Shown piece by piece: positions 39,553-48,379 of a DNA stretch of 64,000 nt. How positions within the stretch are numbered: the stretch's first letter is position 1; every line of letters begins with the position of its first letter. Made by a program: the position numbers and the translations under genes. A model generated the notes under the pieces. It was not told the DNA's origin. It made no database searches and saw only the letters and a program-made list of their open reading frames with translations. The stretch is from Zeaxanthinibacter sp. PT1 (GTDB taxonomy: Bacteria; Bacteroidota; Bacteroidia; Flavobacteriales; Flavobacteriaceae): the NCBI RefSeq assembly GCF_028464225.1, contig NZ_JAQPCN010000001.1:1-64000 (forward strand). Direction: 5' to 3'.

Positions 39553-41763
39553 ATGATTCCAAAAACATTTAAAGAGGTCATAGACCTTGGTGACGGTAGA
39601 GAAATCTCTATTGAAACCGGTAAACTCGCCAAGCAGGCACACGGTTCTGTTGTAGTGCGTTCCGGTAACTGTATGCTTCTGTGTACCGTAGTTTCTAACT
39701 ACAAGCAGAGCGATGTGGATTTCTTACCACTAACTGTAGATTACCGTGAAAAATTTGCCGCATCCGGGCGTTACCCCGGAGGTTTCTTCAAGCGTGAGGC
39801 ACGTCCGAGCGATGGTGAAATTTTAACCATGCGCCTTGTAGACAGGGTACTTAGACCATTATTCCCTAAGGATTACCACGCAGAAACCCAGGTGATGATA
39901 CAACTGATGTCTCATGATGATGACGTTATGCCTGATGCTATGGCCGGACTGGCTGCTTCTGCTGCCATCCAATTGTCTGACTTCCCATTTGAATGCGCTA
40001 TCTCTGAGGTACGTGTCGGACGGGTTGACGGAGAATTCATCATCAACCCTACCCGTGCACAGCTCGAAGAGTCTGACTTGGATATGGTGATCGGAGCTTC
40101 TGAAGATTCCGTGATGATGGTTGAAGGAGAGATGAAAGAGATCTCTGAGGAAGAAATGGCCGATGCCATTAAATTTGCCCACGAAGCCATTAAAAAACAA
40201 GTTGCGGCCCAACACAGGTTGGCTGACGCTTTCGGAAGGAAAGAAGTCCGAGAGTACGAAACCGCACGCGAAGACGAGGAGCTTGAAAAGAAGATCCACG
40301 ATATGGCTTATGATAAAGTGTATGCAGTGGCAAAAGCCGGATCTGCAAAACACGAAAGAAGCGCCGCGTTTTCTGAAATAAAAGAAGACATCGTAAACAG
40401 TTTTTCAGAAGAAGAACAGGAAGAGTACAACGGCCTGATCAGCAAGTATTATGCGAAAGCAGAAAAAGCTGCCATCCGTGATCTTACCCTGAATGAAGGA
40501 GTAAGGCTGGACGGTCGTAAGACCGACGAAATCAGACCGATCTGGTGCGAGGTTGATTACTTACCATCTACCCATGGTTCGTCTATTTTCACCAGGGGTG
40601 AAACCCAGGCACTTGCCACGGTAACCCTAGGAACTTCCAGGGAAGCCAACCAGATAGATATGCCATCTTTTGAAGGAGAAGAAACATTCTACCTTCACTA
40701 CAACTTCCCTCCTTTCTCTACCGGGGAAGCTCGCCCGATCAGGGGAACTTCCAGGCGCGAGATAGGACACGGAAACCTGGCGCAAAGAGCACTGAAAGGA
40801 ATGATCCCGGCAGATTGCCCTTACACCGTTAGGATAGTTTCCGAGATCCTTGAAAGTAACGGTTCTTCGTCTATGGCAACAGTATGTGCCGGAACAATGG
40901 CCTTAATGGATGCCGGGGTACAGATCAAGAAGCCCGTTTCAGGTATCGCTATGGGACTCATTACAGACACTGAAAGCGGGAAATATGCCGTTCTTTCGGA
41001 TATCCTTGGAGACGAGGATCACTTAGGAGATATGGACTTTAAGGTTACCGGTACTGCCGATGGTATCACTGCTTGCCAGATGGATATCAAGGTTAAGGGA
41101 CTTTCTTACGAGATCCTGGTCAATGCACTTAAGCAAGCCAGGGGTGGTAGGTTGCACATTCTTGACAAGTTGAACGAGACCATCGCTCAGCCTAATGATT
41201 CTGTAAAAGCCCACGCTCCGAAAATGGTAACTACTACGATCGCTAATGAATACATCGGTGCCCTTATCGGACCCGGAGGTAAGGTGATACAGGAATTACA
41301 GAAAGCTACCAAGACTACTATCGTTATCAACGAGGACCCTGTGACTGAAGAAGGAATTGTAGAAATTCTTGGAACAGACCAGGCCGGTATCGATGCCGTT
41401 CTTGCGAAGATCGACTCTATCACCTTTAAGCCACAGGTTGGAAGTGTGTACGAAGTTAAAGTGATCAAGATGCTCGACTTTGGAGCTGTCGTAGAATACA
41501 AAGAAGCCCCGGGTAACGAGGTATTGCTTCACGTATCAGAACTTGCATGGGAACGCACAGAAAATGTCAGCGATGTTGTCAACATGGGTGACGAATTTGA
41601 TGTGAAGTATATGGGTACTGACCCCAGGACCCGCAAGGAGAAGGTTTCGAGGAAAGCCCTGCTTCCAAAACCGGAAGGCTATAAGGAGCGTCCACCAAGG
41701 AGTGACCGTGACCGTGGAGGAGATCGCAATAAACGACCTCATTCTAAGCAAAGAAGGGATTAA
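39553..41763 (+). CDS. pnp: Polyribonucleotide nucleotidyltransferase
   Basis: A 736-residue phosphorolytic 3'-5' exoribonuclease, a trimeric ring that degrades mRNA. Two RNase PH domains are seen: the first starts '[24 protein letters not shown]' in parts; the second starts near residue 315 with '[15 protein letters not shown]' and '[20 protein letters not shown]' in parts. An all-helical linker lies between. A KH domain ('[19 protein letters not shown]', near 575) and an S1 domain ('[20 protein letters not shown]', near 640) end the protein, followed by a basic tail rich in Arg and Asp. The 162-nt leader after the rpsO terminator is long enough for autoregulation, but I see no definite element in it. 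Confidence 0.97.
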   Translation: MIPKTFKEVIDLGDGREISIETGKLAKQAHGSVVVRSGNCMLLCTVVSNYKQSDVDFLPLTVDYREKFAASGRYPGGFFKREARPSDGEILTMRLVDRVLRPLFPKDYHAETQVMIQLMSHDDDVMPDAMAGLAASAAIQLSDFPFECAISEVRVGRVDGEFIINPTRAQLEESDLDMVIGASEDSVMMVEGEMKEISEEEMADAIKFAHEAIKKQVAAQHRLADAFGRKEVREYETAREDEELEKKIHDMAYDKVYAVAKAGSAKHERSAAFSEIKEDIVNSFSEEEQEEYNGLISKYYAKAEKAAIRDLTLNEGVRLDGRKTDEIRPIWCEVDYLPSTHGSSIFTRGETQALATVTLGTSREANQIDMPSFEGEETFYLHYNFPPFSTGEARPIRGTSRREIGHGNLAQRALKGMIPADCPYTVRIVSEILESNGSSSMATVCAGTMALMDAGVQIKKPVSGIAMGLITDTESGKYAVLSDILGDEDHLGDMDFKVTGTADGITACQMDIKVKGLSYEILVNALKQARGGRLHILDKLNETIAQPNDSVKAHAPKMVTTTIANEYIGALIGPGGKVIQELQKATKTTIVINEDPVTEEGIVEILGTDQAGIDAVLAKIDSITFKPQVGSVYEVKVIKMLDFGAVVEYKEAPGNEVLLHVSELAWERTENVSDVVNMGDEFDVKYMGTDPRTRKEKVSRKALLPKPEGYKERPPRSDRDRGGDRNKRPHSKQRRD

Positions 41764-41787
41764 TCTTATTCCCAGACACTTATAGTA

Positions 41788-41810
41788 AAAGCCCCTGTTC
41801 CAGGGGCTTT
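41788..41810 (+). terminator. Terminator after pnp
   Basis: A 10-bp stem AAAGCCCCTG / CAGGGGCTTT with a ttc loop and a following T run, 24 bases after the pnp stop. Confidence 0.88.
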
Positions 41811-41932
41811 TTTTATGATCTAAGCGATTTATTCAAATTTTTCAATTCCATCTTGTAACATTTGGTAGTTTTCTACGTATAAGTATATGCAGCCTATGCA
41901 TACTGCAATTTAATTTGAAAGGAAAAAGCTAG

Positions 41933-42796
41933 ATGAGACAATTAAAAATCACCAAACAGGTAACCAACAGGGAAACCGCGTCATTGGACAAGTACTTACA
42001 GGAAATCGGTAAAGTGGATCTGATCACTGCCGATGAAGAAGTAGAGCTGGCACAACGGATTAAAGCCGGGGACCAGATCGCTCTTGAAAAATTGACCAAG
42101 GCTAACCTGAGGTTCGTGGTGTCCGTTGCTAAACAGTACCAGAACCAGGGACTTACCCTGCCTGATTTGATCAATGAAGGTAACCTCGGACTGATCAAAG
42201 CCGCACAGCGCTTTGATGAAACCCGTGGATTTAAATTCATCTCTTACGCAGTATGGTGGATTCGCCAGTCCATATTGCAAGCTCTTGCAGAGCAATCCCG
42301 AATTGTCCGTCTTCCACTGAACAAGATCGGATCTATCAACAAGATCAATAAGACCTTTGCATTCCTGGAGCAGGCTCATGAACGGATTCCGTCCGCGGAA
42401 GAGATCGCGAAAGAACTGGACATGACTGTAGAAGATGTAAAACAGTCTCTGAAGAACTCCGGCCGCCACGTATCCATGGATGCCCCGCTTATCGATGGTG
42501 AGGATTCTAACCTTTACGATGTTCTCCGTAGTGGAGAATCTCCTAACCCGGATAAAGAATTATTACACGAGTCGCTACGAACCGAAATTGAAAGAGCACT
42601 GGAAACACTGACGCCAAGGGAGGCCGATGTGATCCGCTTGTATTTCGGTCTTGCAGGACAACACTCCATGACCTTAGAGGAAATCGGTGAGACTTTTGAT
42701 CTTACCAGGGAGCGTGTAAGACAGATCAAGGAAAAAGCAATCAGGAGGTTAAAGCACACTTCCAGGAGTAAAATCCTGAAGACCTACCTGGGCTAA
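41933..42796 (+). CDS. rpoD: Primary RNA polymerase sigma factor RpoD/SigA (short Bacteroidota form)
   Basis: A 287-residue housekeeping sigma factor. It lacks region 1.1 and the large non-conserved insert, starting almost at region 1.2 ('[27 protein letters not shown]', in parts). Region 2 is complete ('[18 protein letters not shown]', '[36 protein letters not shown]' in parts). Region 3 follows ('[19 protein letters not shown]'), then region 4 with the -35 helix-turn-helix ('[30 protein letters not shown]', in parts). This short form recognises the TAnnTTTG promoters annotated throughout this window. An AGGAAA stretch lies upstream of the ATG. Confidence 0.96.
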   Translation: MRQLKITKQVTNRETASLDKYLQEIGKVDLITADEEVELAQRIKAGDQIALEKLTKANLRFVVSVAKQYQNQGLTLPDLINEGNLGLIKAAQRFDETRGFKFISYAVWWIRQSILQALAEQSRIVRLPLNKIGSINKINKTFAFLEQAHERIPSAEEIAKELDMTVEDVKQSLKNSGRHVSMDAPLIDGEDSNLYDVLRSGESPNPDKELLHESLRTEIERALETLTPREADVIRLYFGLAGQHSMTLEEIGETFDLTRERVRQIKEKAIRRLKHTSRSKILKTYLG

Positions 42797-42910
42797 GAAA
42801 ATACTATTGCGATTATAAGCTATTCACCCGTTGTGATTTTGGTATAATAATTGTAATTTGTAACCACAACAACAGTATATCATGACTGTTCGTTTTTTGA
42901 TTGATGAATG

Positions 42911-42933
42911 AACTCCGGCTGATTACCGGAGTT
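42911..42933 (+). terminator. Terminator after rpoD
   Basis: AACTCCGG - ctgatta - CCGGAGTT, an 8-bp stem followed by ttt, 114 bases after the rpoD stop. Confidence 0.75.
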
Positions 42934-43006
42934 TTTCATTTTATATAGGTCAATTGAGGCCTATTACCCATATTAATGGTGAGTCCGGGGAAATACATCA
43001 TTTCCT

Positions 43007-43014
43007 TACCTTTG
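43007..43014 (+). promoter_or_regulatory. -7 box TACCTTTG of rpe
   Basis: An exact TAnnTTTG match 27 bases before ATG 43041. It lies inside the upstream extension of the open frame, so it supports 43041 as the real start of rpe. Confidence 0.55.
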
Positions 43015-43040
43015 TAACTATCTTTATCCGTAAAACGCCC

Positions 43041-43694
43041 ATGAAGCATTTAAAAATTGCCCCTTCCCTACTCGCAGCAGATTTTGGCAACTTAGAACGC
43101 GATGTAAAACTGGTAGAAAACAGTGTGGCAGACTGGCATCATCTCGATATTATGGACGGCTTGTTCGTACCTAATATTTCTTATGGCATGCCTATCGTAA
43201 AGACTATTGCATCCCATGCCAGCAAACCCCTGGATGTACACTTGATGATCGTGGATCCCGATCGCTATATCAGTGAGTTTGCAAAACTCGGGGCTTATAT
43301 GCTTACTGTTCATGAAGAGGCATGTACACACCTTCACAGAACAGTGCAGGCCATTAAAAAAGAAGGGATGAAAGCAGGGGTCGCCCTGAACCCGCATACC
43401 CCGGTAAGTTCATTGGAAGATATTATACAGGATCTTGACCTGGTCCTGATTATGAGCGTTAATCCCGGGTTTGGCGGTCAATCGTTCATAGAGAATACCT
43501 ATGAAAAAATACGTAAGCTGAAAGAACTTATTTCGGCTAAGGGATGCGAAACCCTGATAGAAGTAGACGGTGGCGTAGGACTACAGAATGCTGGTAAACT
43601 GAAAGCTGCCGGGGCAGATGTGCTGGTAGCAGGAAGTGCAGTCTTCGGGAGTCCTGATCCCGCTGCCACTATCCAGGAATTAAAAGACAGTTAG
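43041..43694 (+). CDS. rpe: Ribulose-phosphate 3-epimerase
   Basis: A 217-residue TIM-barrel enzyme of the pentose phosphate pathway that interconverts ribulose-5-P and xylulose-5-P. The ATG at 43041 gives 'MKHLKIAPSLLAADFGNL', the standard start; the frame runs on to 42954 but that part overlaps the promoter box. Metal and catalytic residues sit in 'WHHLDIMDGLFVPNISYG' and 'LDVHLMIVDPDRY', then 'LIMSVNPGFGGQSF' and 'IEVDGGVGLQNAGKL', with 'VAGSAVFG' at the phosphate site. Two bases after its stop comes the TTG that precedes ypdA. Confidence 0.97.
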   Translation: MKHLKIAPSLLAADFGNLERDVKLVENSVADWHHLDIMDGLFVPNISYGMPIVKTIASHASKPLDVHLMIVDPDRYISEFAKLGAYMLTVHEEACTHLHRTVQAIKKEGMKAGVALNPHTPVSSLEDIIQDLDLVLIMSVNPGFGGQSFIENTYEKIRKLKELISAKGCETLIEVDGGVGLQNAGKLKAAGADVLVAGSAVFGSPDPAATIQELKDS

Positions 43695-43699
43695 TATTG

Positions 43700-44683
43700 A
43701 TGGAAGCATATGATGTATTGATCGTTGGCGGGGGGCCCATTGGGATCGCCTGTGGACTAGAGGCAAAGAAAAATGGATTGAAGTATCTCATTGTTGAAAA
43801 GGGTCCTATTGTGAATTCCCTGTTCAACTACCCCATCAATATGCAGTTCTTTTCATCATCCGAAAAACTGGAGATTGCAGAGATCCCTTTTATCAGTAAA
43901 GAGGCGAAACCAAAACGAAATGAAGCCCTGGAATATTACCGGCGGATTGTAACTTCTAACCAGTTGAACATTCATTTATTTGAACGAATTCAAGGGGTTG
44001 AGAAGAATGATGATTACTTTATTATTACCTCTGAGAAGACACGCTACCAGGCAAAGAATGTCATCGTTGCCACCGGTTTCTATGATTTGCCCAATAAAAT
44101 TAATGTACCGGGGGAAGACCTTCCTAAGGTATCTCATTATTACAAGGATCCCCATTTCTATGCCAGCCAGAAGCTAGCGGTCATTGGAGCCAGTAATTCG
44201 GCTATAGACGCCGCCCTGGAATGTTGGCGCAAAGGTGCGGAGGTTTCCTTGATCATCCGAGGCCCCGAAGTGGGACAGCGCGTTAAGTATTGGGTGAGAC
44301 CGGACATCATTAACCGGATTGAAGAAGGTAGTATCCAGGCCTATTACAATTCGGTTGTCAAGGAAATAAGGCAGAACGAAATTGTCGTAGAAACCCCTGA
44401 AGGGGAAACCGTATTAGAAAATGATTTTGTATTGGCCTTAACAGGCTATAAGCCAAATTTCAATTTCCTTCAAAAGATAGGGATTAAACTGTCTGACGAC
44501 GAGAAGAAGCTACCGGTTTACAACCAGGAAACCATGGAAACCAATGTGCCAGGGCTTTACCTGGCCGGGGTTATTTGCGGGGGTATGGAGACCCACAAGT
44601 GGTTTATTGAAAACTCCAGGATTCATGCTGATATGATCATCGCATCAATACTTGAGAAACAAAAAAATAAAGTGACTTCCTGA
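43700..44683 (+). CDS. ypdA: YpdA family (bacillithiol-disulfide) reductase-like flavoprotein
   Basis: A 327-residue FAD/NAD(P)H oxidoreductase. The FAD loop 'DVLIVGGGPIGIACGLEAKKNG' (in parts) is at the N-terminus, 'QFFSSSEKLEIAEIPF' is typical of YpdA, the NADPH loop is 'LAVIGASNSAIDAALECW', and 'VPGLYLAGVICGG' is the second FAD motif. There is no CxxC redox pair, which separates YpdA from thioredoxin reductases. Family members reduce bacillithiol disulfide in bacteria that make this thiol; some flavobacteria do. ATG 43700 is preferred over the TTG three bases before it. The spacing to rpe (five bases) suggests one operon. Confidence 0.88.
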   Translation: MEAYDVLIVGGGPIGIACGLEAKKNGLKYLIVEKGPIVNSLFNYPINMQFFSSSEKLEIAEIPFISKEAKPKRNEALEYYRRIVTSNQLNIHLFERIQGVEKNDDYFIITSEKTRYQAKNVIVATGFYDLPNKINVPGEDLPKVSHYYKDPHFYASQKLAVIGASNSAIDAALECWRKGAEVSLIIRGPEVGQRVKYWVRPDIINRIEEGSIQAYYNSVVKEIRQNEIVVETPEGETVLENDFVLALTGYKPNFNFLQKIGIKLSDDEKKLPVYNQETMETNVPGLYLAGVICGGMETHKWFIENSRIHADMIIASILEKQKNKVTS

Positions 44684-44754
44684 ATTTGATTTCCATTCCT
44701 GACAGATCAGATCATGGGCCAGGTTTCGTATCTTAGGTTAATTACCATTCTTAT

Positions 44755-46194
44755 ATGATCCAGACAGATACAACATCTACACCAACTGCACAAACCATCC
44801 ATCCCTTTGCCCTGCTTTTTCAAAAGCAGCAGGAGCAGATGCTTATCACCGGTAAGAGTACTGCTCGGGAGCGTATAGAAAAACTGAACCGACTTTTAAA
44901 AGCGGTGCGCGAAACCTATCGTCCTCAGATACAGGAAGCCCTGTTCAAAGATTTTAAGAAACCGTATACGGAAACAGATCTCACCGAGATCTACCCTGTT
45001 GTGCAGGAAATTAAGCACTGCAGGAAGCACCTTCACCAATGGATGAGGAAACAGCGCGTGGACACTCCACTTACGCTGTTCGGAACCTCTTCCTGGTTCC
45101 GCTACGAGTCTAAGGGAGTATGCCTGATCCTATCCCCCTGGAACTTCCCCCTGAATCTTACTTTCGCTCCTTTGGTTTCGGCCATAGCCGCAGGAAATAC
45201 GGTAATTCTTAAACCTTCAGAAATGACCCCCCATATTGCGGGGGTGATGCAGCAGATCGTGGAAGAGCTGTTCCGGGAAGAAGAAATTGCCATGGTACAA
45301 GGCGATGCTGAATCCGCAAGGGAATTATTAAAGCTCCCATTTAACCACATTTTCTTTACCGGCTCCCCGGGAATCGGGAAGAAGGTCATGGCTGCGGCAG
45401 CAGAACATCTCAGTTCTGTTACTTTGGAATTAGGAGGGAAATCTCCTGTGATCGTGGATCAGAGTGCTAACCTGAAAGCTGCCGCCAAAAGGATAGCCTG
45501 GGGTAAATTCATCAATGCCGGGCAGATCTGTGTCAGCCCGGATTACCTGTTGATTGAAGAGACTGTAAAGACCGAATTCTTTCAGCTGCTGGAGCGAGAG
45601 GTGACCCAATTCTTCTCTGCTGACCCTAAGAATTCGGCATCATATAGCAGAATTGTGAATCAACGCCACTTTCAGCGATTAAAGAAACACCTGGATGACG
45701 CCCACCAGCATAGTGCTGTTACCCATTTGGGCGGAAAACACGATGCAGACGACCATTATATCAGTCCCACGGTCATCGAAGGATTGCCGGATAATGCAAG
45801 CCTGATGCAGGAAGAGATCTTTGGGCCGGTACTCCCGGTGAAAACCTATACAGACCTGCAAGAGGCGATCACTTATGTCAACAGCAAGGAAAGACCTTTG
45901 GCTCTCTATATCTACAGCAACAAAAAAAAGCATATTAAGAGGATTCTGGATGAGACCAGGGCAGGCAGTAGTTGCATTAATTCCAATGTGCTGCAGTACG
46001 CCAACACTAACCTGCCTTTTGGCGGGGTAAATAACAGCGGGATCGGCAAATCTAACGGCATCTACGGTTTTCGGGAATTCTCCAACCAGCGGGCGGTACT
46101 AAAGCAGTATAACCGGGGTATCATTCAGTTACTCTTCCCTCCTTATACATCCTGGAAACAGAGGATTGCCGAGATTACACTTAGGTGGTTTTGA
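44755..46194 (+). CDS. Aldehyde dehydrogenase (class 3-like)
   Basis: A 479-residue NAD(P)-dependent dehydrogenase. Features are 'GVCLILSPWNFPLNLTFAPLVSAIAAGNTVILKPSE' in parts, the NAD site 'FFTGSPGIGKKVMAAAA', 'TLELGGKSPVIVD' with the general-base Glu, and 'KFINAGQICVSPDYLL' with catalytic Cys259. 'NTNLPFGGVNNSGIGKSNGIYGF' (in parts) and a hydrophobic C-terminal tail (IIQLLFPPY) fit the ALDH3 class, which oxidises medium- and long-chain or aromatic aldehydes, often at membranes. It may be the last gene before a 1.4-kb region with no genes. Confidence 0.93.
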   Translation: MIQTDTTSTPTAQTIHPFALLFQKQQEQMLITGKSTARERIEKLNRLLKAVRETYRPQIQEALFKDFKKPYTETDLTEIYPVVQEIKHCRKHLHQWMRKQRVDTPLTLFGTSSWFRYESKGVCLILSPWNFPLNLTFAPLVSAIAAGNTVILKPSEMTPHIAGVMQQIVEELFREEEIAMVQGDAESARELLKLPFNHIFFTGSPGIGKKVMAAAAEHLSSVTLELGGKSPVIVDQSANLKAAAKRIAWGKFINAGQICVSPDYLLIEETVKTEFFQLLEREVTQFFSADPKNSASYSRIVNQRHFQRLKKHLDDAHQHSAVTHLGGKHDADDHYISPTVIEGLPDNASLMQEEIFGPVLPVKTYTDLQEAITYVNSKERPLALYIYSNKKKHIKRILDETRAGSSCINSNVLQYANTNLPFGGVNNSGIGKSNGIYGFREFSNQRAVLKQYNRGIIQLLFPPYTSWKQRIAEITLRWF

Positions 46195-46417
46195 AGTAAC
46201 CGTATTCCCGACTTATAACACAGCAAAGGTCAATCTTATGTTTCTATGTGCCTTTGTAACTCTCGCCTTACGGATGGTACGCTCAGTGGTTGGCGGTTGG
46301 CAAAAAATCATTCCGGTATAGACTATTAATGCAATTAACAATCTACCTATGTCCCTATGTACCTGTGTCCCTGTGTAACCCCCGCCCGTACCGGACGGCA
46401 CGTTCGGGCGGGCTGTA
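46195..46417. other. Non-coding region with 8-base periodic phrase and a GC hairpin
   Basis: No credible gene. Two stretches (46233-46260 and 46341-46380) carry a phrase of the form 'atgt-cctatgt-cctgtgt-cctgtgtaac', i.e. loose repeats of TGTCCCTA with 8-base spacing. The same phrase recurs at 46735-46781 and 47096-47134. At 46381-46412, CCCGCCCG pairs with CGGGCGGG across a 16-base loop. Together these look like decayed flanks of the tandem array that starts at 46418. Confidence 0.6.
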
Positions 46418-47139
46418 ACCCTGTAATAAATGAAACTGCAAGCTTCCTGCAGTGAATACACCTAACTTAAGCACGGGGCGGGGTTAAGAACCCCGGGTAA
46501 ATATTGCATCTACAATGCAAGCTTTATGCAGTGAAGAATCTTATCTTATCTCCGGGGCGGGATCAGTGATCCCCGGCTCACTTACTTCCTAAATTGCTCT
46601 TAGGATACCTCTGTATTTCTTCCCCCCACATGTATCATACGAAATGTTACTGCCCGGACTGCGTCCATCAAGGCGGGCGGGTAGGTAGTTCACAGAAACA
46701 TTTTTCCATAATAGCCTATAACTGTAATCATCAATCTGCTCTTGTCCCTATGTCCCTGTATACCTGTGTCCCTGTGTTACCCTGTAATAAATGAAACTGC
46801 AAGCTTCCTGCAGTGAATACACCTAACTTAAGCACGGGGCGGGGTTAAGAACCCCGGTTAAATATTGCATCTACAATGCAAGCTTTATGCAGTGAAGAAT
46901 CTTATCTTATCTCCGGGGCGGGATCAGTGATCCCCGGCTCACTTACTTCCAATACTACTCTTAGGATACCTCTGTATTTCTTAACCCCACATGTATCATA
47001 CGAAATGTTACTGCCCGGACTGCGTCCATCAAGGCGGGCGGGTAGGTAGTTCATAGAAAAATATTTCCATAATAGCCTATAACTATAATCATCAATCTGC
47101 TCTTGTCCCTATGTCCCTATGTCCCTGTGTAACGCTGTA
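46418..47139. repeat. 361-bp tandem duplication built of four ~60-nt hairpin elements
   Basis: 46418-46778 and 46779-47139 align at a constant 361-nt offset with few differences. Each unit holds two diverged copies of a 60-nt element: TGCAAGCTT-nn-TGCAGTGAA, about 20 bases, CGGGGCGGG, then a palindrome closing in CCCCGG. Element positions are 46437-46496, 46516-46576, 46798-46857 and 46877-46937. The first type folds as CGGGGTT-aag-AACCCCG; the second is centred on GATCAGTGATC. No long open frame, terminal inverted repeats of an insertion sequence, or CRISPR-like spacing. It resembles a family of REP/BIME-like extragenic palindromes. Confidence 0.8.
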
Positions 47140-47198
47140 ACCCCCTAAAAAAAGTGAATTAATTATTTAACCCGGCCCTTTCTATAGAGCTCGAGTAC

Positions 47199-47588
47199 GG
47201 ATTAACTCCGTTGATCCTCACCGCGCTCCCCTTTGCTAATCGAAAAGTCCCACGGCTATGCCGTATGCTTTTTTTATACCCGAGGCTCACTAAAACCGTT
47301 GGTTTTGTTCGCAAATGAATACATTTCTTATATGGAGGATTAACTCCGTTGATCCTCACCGCGCTCCCTTTTGCAAATCGAAAAGTCCCACGGCTATGCC
47401 GTATGCTTTTTTTATACCCAAGGCTCACTAAAACCGTTGGTTTTGTTCGCAAGTGAATACATTTCTTATATGGAGGATTAACTCCGTTGATCCTAACCGC
47501 GCTCCCCTTTGCAAATCGAAAAGTCCCACGGCTATGCCGTATGCTTTTTTTATACCCAAGGCTCACTAAAACCGTTGGTTTTGTTCGC
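47199..47588 (-). repeat. 138-bp tandem repeat (2.8 copies) beside tRNA-Arg
   Basis: Copies start at 47199, 47337 and 47475; the third lacks its last 24 bases. The copies differ at only a few bases. Each unit has three small hairpins: GGAT...ATCC, ACGGC-tat-GCCGT and AAAACC-gtt-GGTTTT, and a CTTTTTTTATACCC stretch whose reverse complement also occurs at 47593-47606 beside the tRNA terminator. Because 138 is 46 codons, one minus-strand frame stays open through all copies (a 150-codon frame, 47159-47611). I treat that frame as a product of the repeat, not a gene: there is no promoter box and no ordered non-repeat part. Confidence 0.8.
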
Positions 47589-47601
47589 CTAAGGGTATAA
47601 A

Positions 47602-47631
47602 AAAAGTCCACAACTCTCGTTGTGGACTTTT
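47602..47631 (-). terminator. Terminator of tRNA-Arg
   Basis: A perfect 13-bp stem (AAAAGTCCACAAC / GTTGTGGACTTTT on the plus strand) with a tctc loop; on the minus strand it is followed by a T run. It starts nine bases after the 3' end of the tRNA. Confidence 0.85.
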
Positions 47632-47640
47632 GGTTTGTAG

Positions 47641-47714
47641 TGACCGCGGGAGGATTCGAACCCCCAACCCTCAGAGCCGAAATCTGATATTCTATCCAGT
47701 TGAACTACGCGGCC
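47641..47714 (-). tRNA. tRNA-Arg (anticodon TCG)
   Basis: On the minus strand the 74-nt sequence folds as a complete cloverleaf: acceptor GGCCGCG/CGCGGTC with discriminator A, D stem GTTC/GAAT, anticodon stem TCAGA/TCTGA with loop TTTCGGC (anticodon TCG, reading CGA and perhaps other CGN codons), and T arm GGGGG-TTCGAAT-CCTCC. CCA is not encoded. The tandem repeat at 47199-47588 lies downstream of its terminator. Confidence 0.95.
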
Positions 47715-47836
47715 TCCTGTATTATAAGGAAGTATTTAAGCAATGCCCCCTTTTCCTTAGGGAGCGCAATTTACATAAAAACTGCTATCCGGCATCAAAA
47801 AATTTCTTCCATTTTCCCGCCGGTTACCCATAGGTA

Positions 47837-48286
47837 TTATTGCAATTTAGCCTTCACTATCGTGGAAATGGTTTTGCCATCCGCCTTCCCGGCCAATTCC
47901 TTGGACACCATGCCCATTACTTTACCCATATCCTTCATTCCCTCCGCATTCGTATCAGCTATCGTACGCTCTACGACGGCTTCGATCTCTGCTTCCGAAA
48001 GCTGCTCGGGTAAATAAGATTCTATGATCTTCGCTTGGGCCATCTCGGGTTCTGCCAGGTCTGCCCTGCCCTGTTCCTTGTATATCGCTGCACTGTCTTT
48101 GCGCTGCTTGACCAATCGTTGTACGATCTTGATCTCTTCTTCTTCTGTCAGCTCGTTACCGGCCGATTTTTCTGTTTTTGCCAATAAGAGAGCGGCCTTG
48201 ATCGCACGTAAGGATTCCAGTCGTACCGCATCCTTAGATTTCATCGCGGTTTTCATCTCGGTCAGCAATTTTTCCTGTAAAGCCAT
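47837..48286 (-). CDS. yqeY: GatB/YqeY domain protein
   Basis: A 149-residue cytosolic protein: 'MALQEKLLTEMKTAMKSKDAVRLESLRAIKAALL' (in parts), 'EEEIKIVQRLVKQRKDSAAIY', 'LPEQLSEAEIEAVVERTI' and 'GMKDMGKVMGMVSKELAGKADGKTISTIVKAKL' in parts. This is the YqeY family, related to the C-terminal domain of GatB; its role, possibly in tRNA-dependent amidation, is not settled. The Met at 48286 is the family start; the frame runs 24 codons further upstream through the ftsZ terminator. It sits directly downstream of ftsZ, as in many Bacteroidota. Confidence 0.93.
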   Translation of the reverse strand: MALQEKLLTEMKTAMKSKDAVRLESLRAIKAALLLAKTEKSAGNELTEEEEIKIVQRLVKQRKDSAAIYKEQGRADLAEPEMAQAKIIESYLPEQLSEAEIEAVVERTIADTNAEGMKDMGKVMGMVSKELAGKADGKTISTIVKAKLQ

Positions 48287-48320
48287 ATCCACCAATTTTA
48301 GGGCTACGAAGATAAAAAAT

Positions 48321-48350
48321 AAACCCGGATAAGTATTACTCTCCGGGTTT
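48321..48350 (-). terminator. Terminator at the end of the dcw operon
   Basis: AAACCCGGA / TCCGGGTTT, a 9-bp stem with a 12-base loop; on the minus strand it is followed by atttttta. It lies 29 bases after the ftsZ stop and before yqeY. Confidence 0.8.
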
Positions 48351-48379
48351 ATCAGCACTGGGGGAAACGTTTGGGCAAA

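Noticed and set aside
39454-39642. 62-codon minus-strand frame in front of pnp
   Set aside because: It overlaps the start of pnp antisense and has no gene-like features.
46594-46794. 66-codon frame inside the 361-bp repeat
   Set aside because: It crosses the repeat border and the 8-mer phrase; the equivalent frame in the second unit is not preserved.
46418-47588. CRISPR array
   Set aside because: Units are 361 and 138 bp long, have no regular short repeat-spacer structure, and no cas genes are nearby.
47159-47611. 150-codon minus-strand frame through the 138-bp repeats
   Set aside because: The frame stays open because the unit is 46 codons long and the copies are nearly identical. There is no unique part, promoter or starting site; similar conceptual peptides beside tRNA genes are commonly spurious.
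46195-47640. Insertion sequence or prophage remnant
   Set aside because: No transposase or integrase fragment, no terminal inverted repeats and no target duplication seen; a tRNA is adjacent but no matching 3' tRNA fragment (att site) was found.
47630-47833. 67-codon plus-strand frame starting near the tRNA
   Set aside because: It reads antisense through tRNA-Arg, giving the typical spurious 'GRIRTPNPQSRNL' peptide.
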